DNA of 64,000 nucleotides. Origin: Thiobacillus denitrificans (GTDB lineage Bacteria > Pseudomonadota > Gammaproteobacteria > Burkholderiales > Thiobacillaceae). The DNA lies in the NCBI GenBank assembly GCA_020723405.1, contig DYIY01000004.1, positions 186,001 to 250,000 on the forward strand, read 5' to 3'. The stretch's first letter is position 1; the number at the start of each line of letters is the position of its first letter. Made by a program: the position numbers and the translations under genes. Of this stretch, positions 18,054-27,872 are shown piece after piece. The notes under the pieces are model-generated. The model was not told where the DNA came from. It ran no database searches and saw only the letters and a list, made by a program, of their open reading frames with translations.

Positions 18054-19580
18054 ATGAAACGCCTTTTCGCAACACTGATGTTGCTGGGCTCGCTGGGCTT
18101 CACCGGCGCCGCCCTGTCCGAGGAACCGGCCCCCGCGCCCGCGCCTGCCGCCACGGCGGAAGCCGCTCCGGCGCCTGCTGAAGCGGCCGCCCCCGCGGTG
18201 GAAGCCGCTGCGCCTGTGGCCGCCGAAGCCGCCCCTGCGGAAGCCGCCCCTGCCCCCACCCCCAACAAGGGTGACACCACCTGGATCATGACCGCCACCA
18301 TCCTGGTCATCATGATGTCCATCCCCGGCCTGGCCCTGTTCTACGGCGGCCTGGTGCGCAGCAAGAACATGCTGTCGGTGCTGATGCAGGTGTTCTCCAT
18401 CTTTGCCCTCATCACTGTGCTGTGGGCCATCTACGGCTACTCCCTGGCGTTCACCCAGGGCAACGCCTTCATCGGCGGATTCGACCGGCTGTTCCTCAAG
18501 GGCATCTACGACCCGGTGGCCGGCACCGTGGCCAACGCGGCCACCTTCAGCAAGGGCGTGGTGATTCCCGAGTTCACCTTCGTCGCCTTCCAGGCCACCT
18601 TCGCGGCCATCACCGTGGCCCTGACCGTGGGTGCCTTCGCCGAGCGCATGAAGTTCTCTGCCGTGCTGTTGTTCGCCACCCTGTGGTTCACCTTCGCCTA
18701 CCTGCCCATCGCCCACATGGTCTGGTTCTGGCCCGGCCCGGATGCCTACACCGACGCCGATGCCGCCGCTGCCGCCACGGCTGCGTCCGGCTGGTTGTTC
18801 CAGAAGGGCGCCCTGGACTTCGCCGGCGGCACTGTGGTGCACATCAACGCCGGTATCGCCGGCCTGGTGGGCGCCATCGTCATCGGCAAGCGCATCGGTT
18901 ACGGCCGGGAAGCCTTCACCCCCCATAGCCTGACCATGACCATGATCGGCGCTTCCCTGCTGTGGGTGGGCTGGTTCGGCTTCAACGCCGGTTCCGCCCT
19001 GGAAGCCGGCGGCACCGCCACCCTGGCCTTCGTCAACACCCTGGTGGCCACCGCGGCCGCCACCGTGGCCTGGACCTTCACCGAGTGGCTGCTCAAGGGC
19101 AAGGCCTCCATGCTGGGTGCCGCTTCCGGCGCCGTGGCGGGTCTGGTCGCCATCACCCCCGCCTGCGGCTGGGTGGGTGTGGGCGGTGCCCTGGTGATCG
19201 GCGCCCTGGCTGGCGTGGTCTGCATCTGGGGTGTCACCGGCCTGAAGAAGATGCTGGGTGCGGACGATGCCCTGGACGTGTTCGGCATCCACGGCATCGG
19301 CGGCATCCTGGGCGCCCTGCTGACCGGCGTGTTCAACACCTGGGCCCTGGGCGGCACCGGCATCATCGACTACGTGAACAACACCATCGTCGACACCAGC
19401 ATCAGTGCCCAGGTGTGGATCCAGGCCCAGGCCGTCCTCACCGCCATCATCTGGTCCGGCGTGGTGGCCCTGGTGGTCTTCAAGATCATCGACTGGACCA
19501 TCGGTCTGCGGGTCCCCGAAGAGCAGGAGCGGGAAGGTCTGGACACCACCGCCCACGGCGAACGGGCCTACAACCTCTGA
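18054..19580 (+). CDS. amtB: Ammonium transporter AmtB
   Basis: A 508-residue transporter with a signal peptide and 11 transmembrane helices. Family motifs include GLALFYGGLVRSKN, FAGGTVVHINAG, GWFGFNAGS and FGIHGIGGILGALLTGVF, the last carrying one of the pore histidines. Between signal peptide and first helix lies an unusual Ala/Pro/Glu-rich stretch (about residues 24-72), probably a flexible periplasmic tail. It follows glnK after 12 bases. Confidence 0.97.
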   Translation: MKRLFATLMLLGSLGFTGAALSEEPAPAPAPAATAEAAPAPAEAAAPAVEAAAPVAAEAAPAEAAPAPTPNKGDTTWIMTATILVIMMSIPGLALFYGGLVRSKNMLSVLMQVFSIFALITVLWAIYGYSLAFTQGNAFIGGFDRLFLKGIYDPVAGTVANAATFSKGVVIPEFTFVAFQATFAAITVALTVGAFAERMKFSAVLLFATLWFTFAYLPIAHMVWFWPGPDAYTDADAAAAATAASGWLFQKGALDFAGGTVVHINAGIAGLVGAIVIGKRIGYGREAFTPHSLTMTMIGASLLWVGWFGFNAGSALEAGGTATLAFVNTLVATAAATVAWTFTEWLLKGKASMLGAASGAVAGLVAITPACGWVGVGGALVIGALAGVVCIWGVTGLKKMLGADDALDVFGIHGIGGILGALLTGVFNTWALGGTGIIDYVNNTIVDTSISAQVWIQAQAVLTAIIWSGVVALVVFKIIDWTIGLRVPEEQEREGLDTTAHGERAYNL

Positions 19581-19617
19581 TCCGCCCCACGAATCCATCT
19601 CACCACCATGTGAGTTC

Positions 19618-19646
19618 AAGGGCGCCGCAAGGCGCCCTTTTTTTTT
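19618..19646. terminator. Terminator between amtB and the tssH end
   Basis: AGGGCGCC-GCAA-GGCGCCCT followed by nine T, directly after amtB. The convergent T6SS operon ends 19 bases further on. Confidence 0.93.
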
Positions 19647-19664
19647 GTCCAGGATTTCCCGGGC

Positions 19665-22376
19665 TCAGCGGATGGTGTAGCGGAAACCGCCGTTTCTGCC
19701 GGCCCCCACCTTGATGCGCCGGATGGTTTCCCCCTCCCCCATGCGGGCCAGCACGGACGTGGCGATCTCCGGCAACAGGGTACCGTTGAGGATGTGGTCC
19801 ACGTTGCGGGCGCCGCTGTCCACTTCGGTGCAACGGGCCAGTACGCCGTCCACCAGATACTCGTCCCACACGAACTCCGCCTGGTGGTTGCTGGCCACCC
19901 GATCACGGATGCGGCCCAGCTTGAGTTCAATGATGCGGGCCAGCACCTCGTCGGCGATGGGATAGAAAGGCACCACCTTCATGCGGCCCAGGAAGGCGGG
20001 CTTGAAGGCCTTGTAGAGGATGGGGCGCAGGCTTTCCCCCAGACTTTCCGCGTCGGGCAGTTCTTCCGCCGGCCGGTTCAGGCAGTTTTGCATGATCTGG
20101 CTGGAGCCCACGTTGCTGGTGAGGATGATGAGAGTGTTGCGGAAGTCGATCTGGCGGCCCTCGGCATCGTCCAGCACGCCTTTGTCGAACACCTGGAAGA
20201 ACAGTTCCAGCACGTCCGGATGGGCTTTTTCCACTTCATCCAGCAGCACCACGCTGTAGGGATTGCGCCGCACCGCTTCGGTGAGCACGCCCCCTTCGCC
20301 ATAGCCCACGTAGCCCGGGGGCGAGCCCTTCAGGCCGGAAACGGTGTGGGCTTCCTGGTACTCGCTCATGTTGATGGTGATGAGCTTGCGCTCACCGCCA
20401 TAGAGGATGTCGGCCAGGGCCAGGGCGGTTTCCGTCTTGCCCACGCCGGAAGGGCCCACGAACAGGAACACCCCCTTGGGCTTGCCCGGGTCCTCCAGGC
20501 TGGCCCGGGAGGTGCGCACCCGCTGGGCCACCGCTTCCAGGGCGTGGTCCTGGCCGATGACCCGTTCCTGGAGCAGGCTCTTCAGATTGAGCACGGTCTT
20601 GATCTCATCCTTCACCATCTTGCCCAGGGGGATACCCGTCCAAGCGGCGACGATCTCGGCCACCACCAGGCCGTCCACCTGGAGGGGGACCATGGGGGCC
20701 TCGCCCTGGAGGGCCGCCAGCCGGGCCCGCAGGCTTTCCAGTTCGGAAGGCTCGGCCGACTCGGCCCGGGCCTTGCGGCCCTTGGCCCCCCGCTTCCCCG
20801 TGGGGGCGGAGACGGTAGACCCCTCGGCGGCCGGTTTGGCCTCCAACTGCCCATGGAGTTCCAGGATGCGTCCCACCAGTGCCTTCTCTTCGGCGTAACG
20901 GGTTTGCAAGGCTGCCAGTTCGGCTTCACCGGCCTGGATGGCCGCCGTCAATTCGGCCAGTCGGGCGTCGTGGCCCCGACCCACGGCCTGCTCCCGTTCC
21001 AGGGCGGCCCGTTCCGCCCGCTCCCGGCCCAGGCGCTTCGCCGTCTCATCCATGAGGGCCGGGGTGGCGCTCTGCCCCAGAGCCACCTTGGCACAGGCCG
21101 TGTCCAACAGGCCGATGGCCTTGTCCGGCAGTTGCCGGCCGCTGATGTAGCGATGGGACAAACGCACGGCTTCGGTGACGGCCTCGTCCAGAATGCGGAT
21201 GGCGAAGTGCTTCTCCATGAGGGGCACCATGCCGCGCAGCATGGCAGCGGCCAGGTCCTCTCCCGGCTCTTCCACCTTGATCACCTGAAAGCGCCGGGCC
21301 AGGGCCGCGTCTTTCTCGAAATATTTCTTGTACTCGGCCCAGGTGGTGGCCGCCACGGTGCGCAGCTCGCCCCGGGCCAGGGCGGGTTTGAGCAGGTTGG
21401 CCGCGTCGTTCTGGCCCGACTGGCCCCCGGCGCCGATCATGGTGTGGGCTTCGTCGATGAACAGGATGATGGGCGTGGGGTGTTTCTTCACTTCGTCGAT
21501 GACGTTCTTCAGGCGGTTTTCGAACTCGCCCTTCACGCTGGCCCCAGCCTGCAACAGGCCCATGTCCAGCACCCGCAGGTCCACGCCCTGCAGGGGCGGC
21601 GGCACGTCGCCGGCAGCGATACGCAGGGCCAGGCCCTCCACCACGGCGGTCTTGCCGACCCCGGCTTCGCCGGTGAGGATGGGGTTGTTCTGCCGACGGC
21701 GCATGAGGATGTCCATGGCCTGGCGGATTTCCGGGTCCCGGCCGATGACCGGATCCAGCTTGCCCTCCCGGGCCCGCTGGGTGAGGTTGGTGGTGAACTG
21801 GTCCAGGGCCGGGGTGGCCGTAGTGCCCTGAAGGGGGGCCGGCTCCCCCGTCTCCCCGGGCTGTCCGGCCTCGTTGCCGGCCATGCCGGCGGCCTGGACG
21901 GCCTCCACGGAGCCCTCGGTGAGCTTGTCGAACTGGTGTTTCAGTTCATCCAGGCGAATCTGGGCGAACAGGGGCGAACTGCGCTGGGCCAGCTGGGCGA
22001 GTTCCGGTTCCGTGAGCAGGGCCAGGAGCAGGTGGCCGGAACGGATGCGCGGCAGGCGGGCATCCAGGGAGGCAATGAGCCAGGCGTGTTCGAACAGCCG
22101 GGGCAGGTGGGGCGAGAACACCGGAGTGCGGCTGTTGCCGGTGCGGAAACGGTCCAGTTCCCGGTGCAGGTCCCGTTCCAGTCCGGTGGGGCTCAGGTTG
22201 CAGCGACGCAGCACCCGGGCCAGGTCGTTGTCCGGCTGCTCCAGCAGGGCCAGGAACAGGTGCTCCAGGTCCACTTCGTAGTGGCCCCGGGCCATGCACA
22301 GACTGGCGGCCCGTTCGGCGGCCTGGCGGCAGGTGGGGTTGAGTTTGCCGATGAGGGTCTTGAGGTTGGTGCTCAT
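19665..22376 (-). CDS. tssH: T6SS disassembly ATPase TssH (ClpV)
   Basis: A 903-residue Hsp100-type AAA+ ATPase. It has a ClpN domain (residues 1-150), a first nucleotide-binding domain with GEAGVGKTAVVEG, a coiled middle domain, and a second domain with VGPSGVGKTETALA. The middle domain holds a Lys/Ala-rich insertion (TGKRGAKGRKARAESAE). ClpV removes and recycles contracted TssB/TssC sheaths. It is the last gene of the minus-strand T6SS operon. Confidence 0.96.
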   Translation of the reverse strand: MSTNLKTLIGKLNPTCRQAAERAASLCMARGHYEVDLEHLFLALLEQPDNDLARVLRRCNLSPTGLERDLHRELDRFRTGNSRTPVFSPHLPRLFEHAWLIASLDARLPRIRSGHLLLALLTEPELAQLAQRSSPLFAQIRLDELKHQFDKLTEGSVEAVQAAGMAGNEAGQPGETGEPAPLQGTTATPALDQFTTNLTQRAREGKLDPVIGRDPEIRQAMDILMRRRQNNPILTGEAGVGKTAVVEGLALRIAAGDVPPPLQGVDLRVLDMGLLQAGASVKGEFENRLKNVIDEVKKHPTPIILFIDEAHTMIGAGGQSGQNDAANLLKPALARGELRTVAATTWAEYKKYFEKDAALARRFQVIKVEEPGEDLAAAMLRGMVPLMEKHFAIRILDEAVTEAVRLSHRYISGRQLPDKAIGLLDTACAKVALGQSATPALMDETAKRLGRERAERAALEREQAVGRGHDARLAELTAAIQAGEAELAALQTRYAEEKALVGRILELHGQLEAKPAAEGSTVSAPTGKRGAKGRKARAESAEPSELESLRARLAALQGEAPMVPLQVDGLVVAEIVAAWTGIPLGKMVKDEIKTVLNLKSLLQERVIGQDHALEAVAQRVRTSRASLEDPGKPKGVFLFVGPSGVGKTETALALADILYGGERKLITINMSEYQEAHTVSGLKGSPPGYVGYGEGGVLTEAVRRNPYSVVLLDEVEKAHPDVLELFFQVFDKGVLDDAEGRQIDFRNTLIILTSNVGSSQIMQNCLNRPAEELPDAESLGESLRPILYKAFKPAFLGRMKVVPFYPIADEVLARIIELKLGRIRDRVASNHQAEFVWDEYLVDGVLARCTEVDSGARNVDHILNGTLLPEIATSVLARMGEGETIRRIKVGAGRNGGFRYTIR

Positions 22377-22408
22377 GGGGGGCTGGGAAGTCGTGGAGGA
22401 GGGGGGGA

Positions 22409-23467
22409 TCAGTGGATGGGGTGGAGTTCGTAGCGGGCGTCGTTGCGGTCCGCCTCGACGGCTCGGGTCACCATGAAACTGTCGAAGCCCAGGCGCACCC
22501 CACTGCCCAGGCGGCTCGGCTGGACATCCGGGGCCCGCAGGATGGGCCGGATCTCGTATTCGTATTGAAAACCGGTGGCCAGAGCGAAGAGCTTCTCCAG
22601 GACGGCGGCATAGTCGCCCCGGGGCAGGAAGCGGGCGTACTGGGCCGCCGACAGGGGCCCGATGTGGATACGCACCCGCAGATCCCGCTGCCAGACCCGC
22701 TCACCCACCAGGGCGGTATGGCCCAGGGCTGCGTTGCCCAGACCCAGGGTGGTGCGCTGGGCTGGCGGAATCACGTACCAACGGCCCACGAAGGATTCCA
22801 CCCGCATCGGGGCCCCCAGGTAGCCGGACAGCAGGGATTGCAGGGCCGCCGCCGAGAAGGGTCGCTGGCGCAGCAGGCCGGCGAAATAGGCCACGGTCTC
22901 GTCGTCGATGGCCCCGGGCACTTCCCGCAACCGGTCCCGCAGGGGCGCGAAGCCCAGTCCCGCCAGGGCCAGGACCAGGGGCAGGAAACGGTTCTTGCGG
23001 TCCTGTTCGTACTGGATGGCCAGTTGGCTTTTCTTCCAGGCCCGGTAGAAGTGGGCCACCGCCCGGTTGCTGAACAGGTCGAAGAAGGCCCGGGTGGAGT
23101 CGTCCCGTTGCTGGCGCACCTGGCTGGCCACCCGCTCGGTGTAATGGATGGGCAGCCCCCCCTGGAGGCCCAGCATGCCCATGAAACTGGGCGTGATCTC
23201 CACCCGTTCCGCCTGGCCGGTGGCCTGGCCCGCGTCGTCTTCTCGCCATTGGGTGTGCAGGGCTTCCACCTGGCTGGGGGCGAAATGCAGATGCAGGGAG
23301 TTGCGGAAGCGGATCTGCTCCCCGGCGCCCTCATCGGGGCCGGTCCGGCCTTCCCGGCGGAACCAGGCCTCCAGGAGCCGCACGGCCTGGAAGAACTCGA
23401 AACGCTGGGGCGCCTCGCCCAGCTGTTCGATCAGCCCAGGATCGACTCGCCGGTACGGGGCGGACAT
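22409..23467 (-). CDS. tssG: T6SS baseplate protein TssG
   Basis: A 352-residue baseplate wedge protein. Recognisable parts are LGEAPQRFEFFQAVRLLE at the start, FRNSLHLHFAP, the GMLGLQGGLPIHYTE segment and RFLPRGDYAAVLEKL. It forms the wedge with TssE, TssF and TssK. The ATG at 23467 lies inside tssF (37-base overlap), the usual tssF-tssG coupling. Confidence 0.95.
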   Translation of the reverse strand: MSAPYRRVDPGLIEQLGEAPQRFEFFQAVRLLEAWFRREGRTGPDEGAGEQIRFRNSLHLHFAPSQVEALHTQWREDDAGQATGQAERVEITPSFMGMLGLQGGLPIHYTERVASQVRQQRDDSTRAFFDLFSNRAVAHFYRAWKKSQLAIQYEQDRKNRFLPLVLALAGLGFAPLRDRLREVPGAIDDETVAYFAGLLRQRPFSAAALQSLLSGYLGAPMRVESFVGRWYVIPPAQRTTLGLGNAALGHTALVGERVWQRDLRVRIHIGPLSAAQYARFLPRGDYAAVLEKLFALATGFQYEYEIRPILRAPDVQPSRLGSGVRLGFDSFMVTRAVEADRNDARYELHPIH

Positions 23468-25263
23468 CGCAGCAATTCCTCGCCCGTGGCCCCGGATACC
23501 AGGACCAACTGGACGAAACTGTTGAGGTGGACGTAGAGGGCCAGGAAGCGATCGAGACAGCGGGCGAACACATCCAGGCCGCTGCCCACGAAACTGGCAC
23601 CCTCCACGGTGAAGCGCACTTCCAGCCCGCGCACGAAACTGGCGAAGGGCTTGCCCGGCAACCACACGGTGGCGGGTCGCTGTTCCACCGCCAGGATGCC
23701 GTCGATCTGCCGGCGGGTGGCTGCGCTGCGGGGCTGGTCGTAGAGGGTCAGCATCTCCTTGAAAGCCTCCAGACCGCTGCCGGTGAGGGAGAGGTAGTTG
23801 AGGGACAGGTGGGAGATGAGCCGCCACTGCCCCCCCCGCCGGGCATCGAAGCGCCAGGGCTGGGTGGGCTTGCGCAACAGGCGGATGGAACGGGCCACGG
23901 AACCGCCCTCCAGGAACAGGTCTCCGGAAGGCATGCCCACGGCCATCAGGGTGGGCAGTTCCCGGTTGGTGCAGGTGAGACGCAGGCTGAGGATGTCGGT
24001 GCGGGGTTCCACGGGGTCGAAGTCCCCGTCCACCAGGGACAGTTCCGTTTCGTAGCCGGGGCTCTTGTCCGCCACCAGCTCATTGCGCCGGGCGAACCAG
24101 TAGTGGCCCTGGGCTTCCGGGCTGGCGCCATGGGCCAGGGAAAAGAAGGGCCGGAATTCGCTGATGCTCTCCCCCTGGGGGGTCTGGCGCACCCGCAATA
24201 CGGAGTCGATGGAATACACCTCGTAGGCGTAGGCCCGCCGCCCGTCGGCCACCACCGGATAGCTGCTGCTGCGGTGGGTGAGGCGGATGGGGTCGCCGCG
24301 CTGGGGAAACAGGTTCACCACGGGCACGCAACCCAGGCGCAGGTTGCTGGCGCCGAGGGTCTGCAACAGCCGGGAGGCATCACCATCCGCACGCAGATCC
24401 GCCAGGGCGAAGTGCAGGGTCAGACGCCGGGCGCTCCGAGCCTGGGCCGGCAAGCCGCCGAGGCGGATGTCGAAGAAGTTGTATTTTTCGGGAAAGGCGA
24501 AGTATTCGGTCAGGTGCCTATAGGCTCCGTGGGCCGTGTCGGGCAGGTCGATGAGGGCCTCGTCATCGGCGAAACCCACCTCCCCCACCACCCCGTCGGG
24601 CAGAGCCGCCCAGCGGCCTTCAGCGCTTTCCACGTAGGCCTTCTGGACCCGCAAGAACAGGGCATCGCGCAGGGCTGCGGCCACCGAGGGCTCGGCGTCG
24701 ATGTAGCAGCGGGGTGCCCGATCGATGGGCCAGGTGGATGCCTGGCCCTGCCATTCCAGGGTCAGGCTGAGAATCGCATTGCAGCCCGTGGGCAGGCGCA
24801 CGCCCCCCGGCGCCTTGGCCACCGGATCGAAGTCCAGGCCCTGGATCCGCAGGGGCAGGAGATCCAGGTCCCAGGCGGTGCGGAAACGGCAGACCGCGCC
24901 TTTCACCGCCCGGGAATGGAGTTCGCTATGGCGGGGCAGGCGCACCGCTTCGCGCAGTTGGGCCTCGGCGCCTTCGGTGTCGAAGAAGGCAATGGAACAA
25001 CTGGGAAACGGACGCAGGTAATGGGGGTAGAGGACGTTGAGCAACGCCTCGGTGAACTGGGGATAGCCGTCCTCGATCTTCTTGGCCACCCGGGCGGTAA
25101 GCAGGGCGAAGGACTCGATCATCCGCTCCACGTGGGGATCGTCGCAGCCCTCACCGGACAGCAGCAACTGGCCAGCGATCTTGGGATAGCGCTCGGCGAA
25201 CTCCCGGGAATGGCGGCGCAGAAAGGCCAGTTCCCGCTCGTAGTAGGGCAGCAGGTCTTCCAC
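23431..25263 (-). CDS. tssF: T6SS baseplate protein TssF
   Basis: A 610-residue protein beginning MEDLLPYYERELAFLRRH, with the conserved DPHVERMIESFALLTARV and YPHYLRPFPSCSI near the N-terminus. It has the usual family length (about 590-630 residues). It lies directly after tssE with no gap. Confidence 0.97.
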   Translation of the reverse strand: MEDLLPYYERELAFLRRHSREFAERYPKIAGQLLLSGEGCDDPHVERMIESFALLTARVAKKIEDGYPQFTEALLNVLYPHYLRPFPSCSIAFFDTEGAEAQLREAVRLPRHSELHSRAVKGAVCRFRTAWDLDLLPLRIQGLDFDPVAKAPGGVRLPTGCNAILSLTLEWQGQASTWPIDRAPRCYIDAEPSVAAALRDALFLRVQKAYVESAEGRWAALPDGVVGEVGFADDEALIDLPDTAHGAYRHLTEYFAFPEKYNFFDIRLGGLPAQARSARRLTLHFALADLRADGDASRLLQTLGASNLRLGCVPVVNLFPQRGDPIRLTHRSSSYPVVADGRRAYAYEVYSIDSVLRVRQTPQGESISEFRPFFSLAHGASPEAQGHYWFARRNELVADKSPGYETELSLVDGDFDPVEPRTDILSLRLTCTNRELPTLMAVGMPSGDLFLEGGSVARSIRLLRKPTQPWRFDARRGGQWRLISHLSLNYLSLTGSGLEAFKEMLTLYDQPRSAATRRQIDGILAVEQRPATVWLPGKPFASFVRGLEVRFTVEGASFVGSGLDVFARCLDRFLALYVHLNSFVQLVLVSGATGEELLRCPPRTGESILG

Positions 25264-25743
25264 TCAGCCCCCCAGGCCCCGGGGCCGTGCCTGGCGGATG
25301 GCATAGCGCAGGGTGGTGGGCTGGAGCATGGCGTCGAAACTCACCGGTTCCCGGGCGGGACGCACCACCAGCAGGGCGCGGATGGAAAAGAACAGGGCGT
25401 TGACCGCCTGTCGGTTGAGTTCCAGGGTCACCTGCACGTCCCGCAGACGGGGTTCGTGGCGGGCGATGGCCCGTTCGATGGACTGGCAGATCTGCCGCCG
25501 GTGGTTCACGTTGGCCAGGCTCAGGGCGGCGAAATCATTGAGCCCAAAACTGGCCAGGGAGTCCAGGGCGAGGGGGAAACGTCCCACCAGTTCTTCGTCG
25601 ATGACGGTGCGGGTGTTGAGCAGGGCCTCCAGGTCCCGGGCCACGGAATCCTTGAGGGCATCCAGGGAATGCTGTCGGCGGATGGCGCCCTGGGGTGCCA
25701 CGTCGAACAGCTTGTCGAAGAGGGAGGGCTCGAAGCCTTTCAT
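25264..25743 (-). CDS. tssE: T6SS baseplate protein TssE (gp25-like)
   Basis: A 159-residue gp25/lysozyme-like baseplate protein. The EXR-type core is seen in ARHEPRLRDVQVTLE, and PLALDSLASFGLNDFAAL is typical. The start MKGFEPSLFDKLFD at 25743 gives the usual length and follows AGGTGG; in-frame ATGs at 25776 and 25788 are alternatives. Confidence 0.93.
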   Translation of the reverse strand: MKGFEPSLFDKLFDVAPQGAIRRQHSLDALKDSVARDLEALLNTRTVIDEELVGRFPLALDSLASFGLNDFAALSLANVNHRRQICQSIERAIARHEPRLRDVQVTLELNRQAVNALFFSIRALLVVRPAREPVSFDAMLQPTTLRYAIRQARPRGLGG

Positions 25744-25804
25744 TGGCACCACCTGAAAAAAACGGCGGAAATCCATTCCGCCGTTCAACCAGGAGCCCAG
25801 CGGA

Positions 25805-26341
25805 TCAGGTCAGGCTGGGGGTGTTCTTGGCCAGGTTCCAGGCGCCCTGGATGTTGACCTTGCCGGACTTGGAACCGTCGATGTTCAGCTCGTCGTAGGT
25901 CCACTTGATGGCCGAGTAGGTCAGGGCGAAGGTTTCCTGGGGGATGCCTTCCGAGTTCACCGAAGGCGCCACAGCAGCGATCAGGGCGTTCTTCAGCTCG
26001 ATCTTCATGTACTGGTGGCGGTTCTGGGTGCTGGACGGGTCACCGGTGGTGTTGGTGCCGCCGAAGGCCCGGTAGAAATAGATGATCACGTCGTTGGTCA
26101 CCAGGCCGGAGGAGCAGGCCTGATAAAGCTTGGGACTGGAACCGTCGATGTCCTTGGTGAAGATCATCTCGCCGTGTTCCACCCGCTCGGCGGTATGGCC
26201 GCCGGCACTGGAGGCCGTGGCCGACTTGGGCTGGCGCATGGAATGGGCCCAGGTGGTCACCTCGATGGTGTCCTTGTGCTTGGCATCCCGGCTGTCGCCC
26301 TTGATGTCACCGCCCTTGAATTCGACGTATATGTCTTTCAT
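25805..26341 (-). CDS. hcp: T6SS tube protein Hcp (TssD)
   Basis: A 178-residue inner-tube protein. It starts MKDIYVEFKGGDIKGDS and has the HGEMIFTKDIDGSSPKLY and SEGIPQETFALTYSAIKWTY segments of the Hcp family. Hexameric rings stack to form the tube and may carry small effectors. It sits between tssC and tssE; the short gaps on both sides leave room for separate translation, fitting high expression. Confidence 0.96.
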   Translation of the reverse strand: MKDIYVEFKGGDIKGDSRDAKHKDTIEVTTWAHSMRQPKSATASSAGGHTAERVEHGEMIFTKDIDGSSPKLYQACSSGLVTNDVIIYFYRAFGGTNTTGDPSSTQNRHQYMKIELKNALIAAVAPSVNSEGIPQETFALTYSAIKWTYDELNIDGSKSGKVNIQGAWNLAKNTPSLT

Positions 26342-26384
26342 GTTTCACTTCCCTTTTGAAATTTGAAATGAATGTGGAACAGCA

Positions 26385-27872
26385 TCAACCCTTGCTGGCT
26401 TGAGGAAGCTCGGCCACCAGCCGCAAGGACACGGAAAGTTCATCCAGCTGGAAATGCGGCCGGATGAACGAGACTGCCCGATACACGCCGGGCCGGCCCG
26501 GCACTTCGCTCACCTGGATGGAGGCCTCGCGCAGGGGGAACTGGGCCTTGGTCTCCTGGGACGCGGAATCGTCCGCGGTGACGTACTGGTCGATCCAGCG
26601 CTGGAGATAGGTCTCCACGTTGGCCGCCGTGGCGAAGCTGCCGATCTTGTCCCGCATCATGGATTTCATGTAATGGGCGATGCGGGAGATGGCAAAAATG
26701 TATTGCAGCTGGGTGGAGAGGGATGCGTTGGCGTTGGCCGAGTCGGTATCGTATTTTCTGGCCTTCTGGGTGGACTGGGCGCCGAAGAAGGCGGCGTAGT
26801 CCGTGTTCTTGCAGTGGACCAGGGGGATGAAGCCCAGGTCGCTCAGCTCCTTTTCCCGCCGGTCGGTGATGGCCACCTCGGTGGGGCACTTGAGGGCCAC
26901 CTCGCCTTCGTCGGTGCGGAAGGTATGGGTGGGCAGATCCTCCACCAGCCCCCCCCCTTCCACGCCGCGGATGGCGGCACACCAGCCGTAGTTCTCGAAG
27001 GCGCTGGTCAGGCGGGCGCCAAAAGCGAAGGCGGCGTTGCACCACAGATATTTGCCGTGGTCGGTGCCATCCACCTCTTCCACGAAGTTGAAGCCCTCGG
27101 TGGTCACGCCGTCCACCGGGTTGTAAGGCAGGCGGCCCAGGAAGCGGGGCAGGGTCAGGCCCACGTAGCGGGAATCCTCGGCATCCCGGAAGGATTTCCA
27201 CTTGGCGTATTCGATGGTGTCGAACACCTTGGCCATGTCCCGGGGCTTGCCCAGGTCGGTGAAGGTGTCCAGGCCGAACAGCTCCGGCGAGGCGGCGGTG
27301 ACGAAGGGGGCGTGGGCCGCCGCGGCCACATGGGACATCTGCTCGATGAAGTACATGTCCTCGGGCTGACGGGTGATCTCGAACTGGCCCAGCAGGACGC
27401 CGAAGGGCGCACCACCGAAGGTGCCGAACTCTTCCTCGTAGACCTTCTTGAACAGGGCGCTCTGGTCGAAGTCGATGGCGGCCTTGAAGTCCTTCACCAG
27501 TTCCTTCTTGCCGGCGTTCATCAACTGGATCTTCATCTGCACGCCGGTGGAGGTCTGCTTGCACAGGTAGTGCAGGCCGGTCCAGGCACTTTCCAGGCGC
27601 TGGAACTCCGGGTTGTGCATGATCTCGCTCAACTGTTCGGAAATCAGGGCGTCCAGGGCGGCCACCCGGGCGTCCAGGGACGCGGCCAGGTTTTCCGACA
27701 CCACCACTTCGCCTTCCAATGCCTGGCTGGCGAACTCGCTGATGATGTCCCGGGCGCGGGCTTTTTCCTGCTCGGAACGGGCCACCCGGCTGTCTTCGAT
27801 GATCCGGTCCAGGAGGCTGGTGGTCTCCACAGACTCGGCGGCCAGGGCCTCGGGGTTCTGCATGAGGTTCAT
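26385..27872 (-). CDS. tssC: T6SS contractile sheath large subunit TssC (VipB)
   Basis: A 495-residue sheath protein. Typical sequences are WTGLHYLCKQT, the EEFGTFGGAPFGVLLG segment, and the C-terminal FRPHFQLDELSVSLRLVAELP. Its ATG overlaps the tssB stop (ATGA), ensuring equal synthesis of the two sheath subunits. Confidence 0.97.
   Translation of the reverse strand: MNLMQNPEALAAESVETTSLLDRIIEDSRVARSEQEKARARDIISEFASQALEGEVVVSENLAASLDARVAALDALISEQLSEIMHNPEFQRLESAWTGLHYLCKQTSTGVQMKIQLMNAGKKELVKDFKAAIDFDQSALFKKVYEEEFGTFGGAPFGVLLGQFEITRQPEDMYFIEQMSHVAAAAHAPFVTAASPELFGLDTFTDLGKPRDMAKVFDTIEYAKWKSFRDAEDSRYVGLTLPRFLGRLPYNPVDGVTTEGFNFVEEVDGTDHGKYLWCNAAFAFGARLTSAFENYGWCAAIRGVEGGGLVEDLPTHTFRTDEGEVALKCPTEVAITDRREKELSDLGFIPLVHCKNTDYAAFFGAQSTQKARKYDTDSANANASLSTQLQYIFAISRIAHYMKSMMRDKIGSFATAANVETYLQRWIDQYVTADDSASQETKAQFPLREASIQVSEVPGRPGVYRAVSFIRPHFQLDELSVSLRLVAELPQASKG

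Noticed and set aside
19794-22433. 879-codon open frame on the plus strand opposite tssH
   Set aside because: Antisense shadow of a well-identified ClpV gene; composition biased and no motif.
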